Assembly (NCBI RefSeq): GCF_943373825.1
Contig: NZ_CALSBP010000001.1
Coordinates: 806,001 to 870,000 of the forward strand
Length of the DNA: 64,000 nt
From: Aquimarina spinulae
GTDB taxonomy: Bacteria; Bacteroidota; Bacteroidia; Flavobacteriales; Flavobacteriaceae
Direction of reading: 5' to 3'
In this document: positions 62,304 to 64,000 of the stretch, in pieces
Position numbering within the stretch: the first letter of the stretch is position 1
How the letters are laid out: the number at the start of each line of letters is the position of its first letter
The notes under the pieces: generated by a model
Told to the model about the DNA's origin: nothing
Databases searched by the model: none
What the model saw: the letters and a program-made list of their open reading frames with translations, nothing else
Translations under genes and position numbers: made by a program

Positions 62304-63653
62304 ATGAAAAACATAATATATATCATATCAATACTTTCTCTTTTTGGCTGTGCCAAAGAAGAGGCGATCCCTGTTATTGTTGATTTTGACGTTGAAATTT
62401 TTAATGATGATTTTTCTATTCCTGTTCAAGTTGTGTTTATTAATAAAACAGAAGGAGGAGAAGATTATGAATGGATTTTTGAAGGAGGAACTCCCTCTAG
62501 ATCTGTTAATCGTAACCCCGGGGTTATACAGTATGATCAAAAAGGGATATATACAATAGAACTTACTGCAACTAATGAAGATGGGTCCAGAGATACTAGA
62601 ATAGAGGAGATACAAATAGATGATCCCGTAATAGTAGATTTTGAGGCCACTAATTTGGTAGATAACTTTTCGCCTGCAGCCTATAGCTTTCAGAATAACT
62701 CATCTGGAGCAGATACTTTTTTATGGATTTTTGAAGAGGGTACTCCTGCAACATCTACAGAACAAAATCCGGGAGAAGTCGTTTTTACAGAGCCGGGAGA
62801 TCATATAGTTATATTACAAGTAAGTAACGGAAGAGAGACATATGAGCAACAAAAAACAATTACTGTAGCTCCATTTTTGGAGTCAGATTTTGATGTTGAT
62901 TTAGCTTTTGAAGATGATGATTTTCAGATCCCGGCACGTATACAATTTAATAATAATTCGGTTAGTGCTACATCGTATGAATGGAAATTTAACGGAGCCT
63001 CAACTTCTATGTCAATAGAAGAAAATCCAGAAGTGATATTTAATCAGGAAGGAGTTCAAACGATTAGTCTAACAGTTTCTAATGGAAAAGAAACTAAGAC
63101 AATCAGTAAACAAATAGAATTTTTTAAAAACACCAATCTTAGAATATTGAATGATATCAGGTTTGGTATTAATACAGCTCATATATCAAATACAATAGGA
63201 AGTTTTTATAGTGTTGCCGACCGAAAAGTGTATACAGCAGAAGAGATTACTTCTGATATCGAGAAACGTATTGACCTTACTTTTTTTGGGCTGAGTGATA
63301 CGTTTACCCGCAATAGGTTTGTGAGCCCTGATGCATTATTAGGAACCACATTTGATGAGTTGATAAACCCTAAGAAAACCATTTTTATTAATTCTCAAGA
63401 ATTGTGTAGCTGCTCTGCTTCATTAACGGTAGCAGAGTTTGATAGTATGCCAGATGATACATTACTTGAAAGCTTACTCATACAAGAAACCTCTGGAGGG
63501 TTACAAGACTTTGATGATACATTGATACCAAGAATTGTTCTTTTTCAGACTCAAGAAGGTAAAAAAGGGGCTATTAAAGTCAAAAGCTTTATTAGGGATG
63601 GACAGAATTCTTATATACTTACGGATATCAAAATCCAAAAAGAAAATAGATAA
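62304..63653 (+). CDS. PKD-domain lipoprotein
   Basis: 449 residues. Lipoprotein signal with lipobox LFGC (Cys16). Three PKD domains: about 27-108 (YEWIFEGGTPSRS), 112-188 (FLWIFEEGTPATS) and 193-272 (YEWKFNGASTSMS), each ending in a Y-T-I-x-L-T-x-x-N-type strand. The C-terminal 170 residues are unclassified and contain CSCSAS. It follows the SprB protein by 30 bp. Confidence 0.85.
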   Translation: MKNIIYIISILSLFGCAKEEAIPVIVDFDVEIFNDDFSIPVQVVFINKTEGGEDYEWIFEGGTPSRSVNRNPGVIQYDQKGIYTIELTATNEDGSRDTRIEEIQIDDPVIVDFEATNLVDNFSPAAYSFQNNSSGADTFLWIFEEGTPATSTEQNPGEVVFTEPGDHIVILQVSNGRETYEQQKTITVAPFLESDFDVDLAFEDDDFQIPARIQFNNNSVSATSYEWKFNGASTSMSIEENPEVIFNQEGVQTISLTVSNGKETKTISKQIEFFKNTNLRILNDIRFGINTAHISNTIGSFYSVADRKVYTAEEITSDIEKRIDLTFFGLSDTFTRNRFVSPDALLGTTFDELINPKKTIFINSQELCSCSASLTVAEFDSMPDDTLLESLLIQETSGGLQDFDDTLIPRIVLFQTQEGKKGAIKVKSFIRDGQNSYILTDIKIQKENR

Positions 63654-63701
63654 TAAGTCATGTATTTAAAAATGAAGGATATTTTTAGAAATAATAGTAT
63701 T

Positions 63702-64000
63702 ATGCAAAAAAAATATAAATATTGCCTTTTAGCGTTTACGGTATTTTTTATATCTACAGTAAGAGCACAAGTATTTCCGGTAAATATTACCCCTCAAGTA
63801 ATACCACCTTATAGTTTACAATTATCAGAATATACAACATCTGCTTCAGAGAAATTATTGGTAAACTTATTACTTACAGATATCACAAGATCTAATTTGG
63901 AAATTCGGTTAAAGCTGTATATCGAAAACAATGCAGGAATATCGATACAAAGTACCGATGTAGTCCTTGGTACAAATCCTATTTTTTTAGATGGTGGGAT
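63702..64000 (+). CDS. Start of a TANFOR-domain-like surface protein (3'-truncated by the window)
   Basis: Open to the right edge. ATG 63702 gives a signal peptide (about 1-23, ending VRAQ); ATG 63660 and 63672 are in frame further up. The mature start VFPVNITPQVIPPYSLQLSE, then SEKLLVNLLLTDI, resembles the conserved N-terminus of Bacteroidota surface proteins annotated as TANFOR-domain proteins (from memory). Such genes often sit next to giant RHS genes. Only 99 residues are visible. Confidence 0.7.
   Translation, partial: MQKKYKYCLLAFTVFFISTVRAQVFPVNITPQVIPPYSLQLSEYTTSASEKLLVNLLLTDITRSNLEIRLKLYIENNAGISIQSTDVVLGTNPIFLDGG

Overview
The window looks like a chromosomal segment of a marine Flavobacteriaceae bacterium (Bacteroidota), plausibly close to Aquimarina. 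That placement is inferred from low GC, TAnnTTTG promoter boxes, A-rich start contexts, SprB/PKD-rich surface proteins, type IX secretion (T9SS) C-terminal sorting domains, LytTR and AraC regulators, and giant RHS proteins. No rRNA, tRNA, CRISPR array or transposase was seen.

Region 1 (1-14720) is an RHS polymorphic-toxin locus. A giant RHS core protein enters from the left edge and stops at 9047 through a 1-base insertion, compared with a second copy of the same sequence. The conserved RHS end motif, a papain-like toxin tip and its immunity gene follow in another frame (9042-10613). Further on, in opposite orientation, lies an orphan second tip (restriction-endonuclease-like) with its own immunity gene (14431-12618). 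The two tips share a 171/172-bp inverted repeat, and a tyrosine recombinase gene (11353-12402) sits between them. Inversion between the repeats would swap the toxin tip on the core. The gaps hold four degenerate copies of a cassette-end element, most followed by a hairpin, plus a fragment of an XRE regulator, a perfect 15-bp palindrome and a 40-bp direct repeat.

Region 2 (14720-26560) is a one-direction operon for a type II secretion/type IV pilus-like machine. It holds a MORN-like lipoprotein, three minor pseudopilins (one carrying a beta-helix-like domain), GspF, GspG, a compact GxGD prepilin peptidase, GspE, GspD, GspL/PilM-N-like, GspM/PilO-like and GspC/PilP-like proteins, and an Ig/FN3-like lipoprotein. 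All four pilins have Ala where Gly normally precedes the cleavage site.

Region 3 (26560-41700) is ordinary chromosome: AraC, LysR, Lrp and LytTR regulators, SnoaL-like and YHS proteins, a uracil-DNA glycosylase with four Fe-S-type cysteines, an MDR oxidoreductase, a GNAT acetyltransferase, MFS and EamA transporters, an esterase, a beta-lactamase-like serine hydrolase and a lipocalin-like protein.

Region 4 (41700-51600) carries a T9SS-exported beta-helix/Ig/PPC protein and two tandem astacin-like (M12A) lipoproteases with VCBS/FG-GAP repeats. The paralogues show a 138-bp identical patch. A palindromic intergenic repeat sits in the duplicated spacer, and a conserved leader of about 250 bp precedes two transcription units.

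Region 5 (51700-64000) is a surface-protein operon: a 1575-residue exported protein, an FN3 protein, a SprB-repeat protein with a T9SS sorting domain, a PKD lipoprotein, and the start of a protein recognised from memory as TANFOR-like. This order resembles operons leading into RHS genes in this phylum, so another RHS gene may lie just right of the window.
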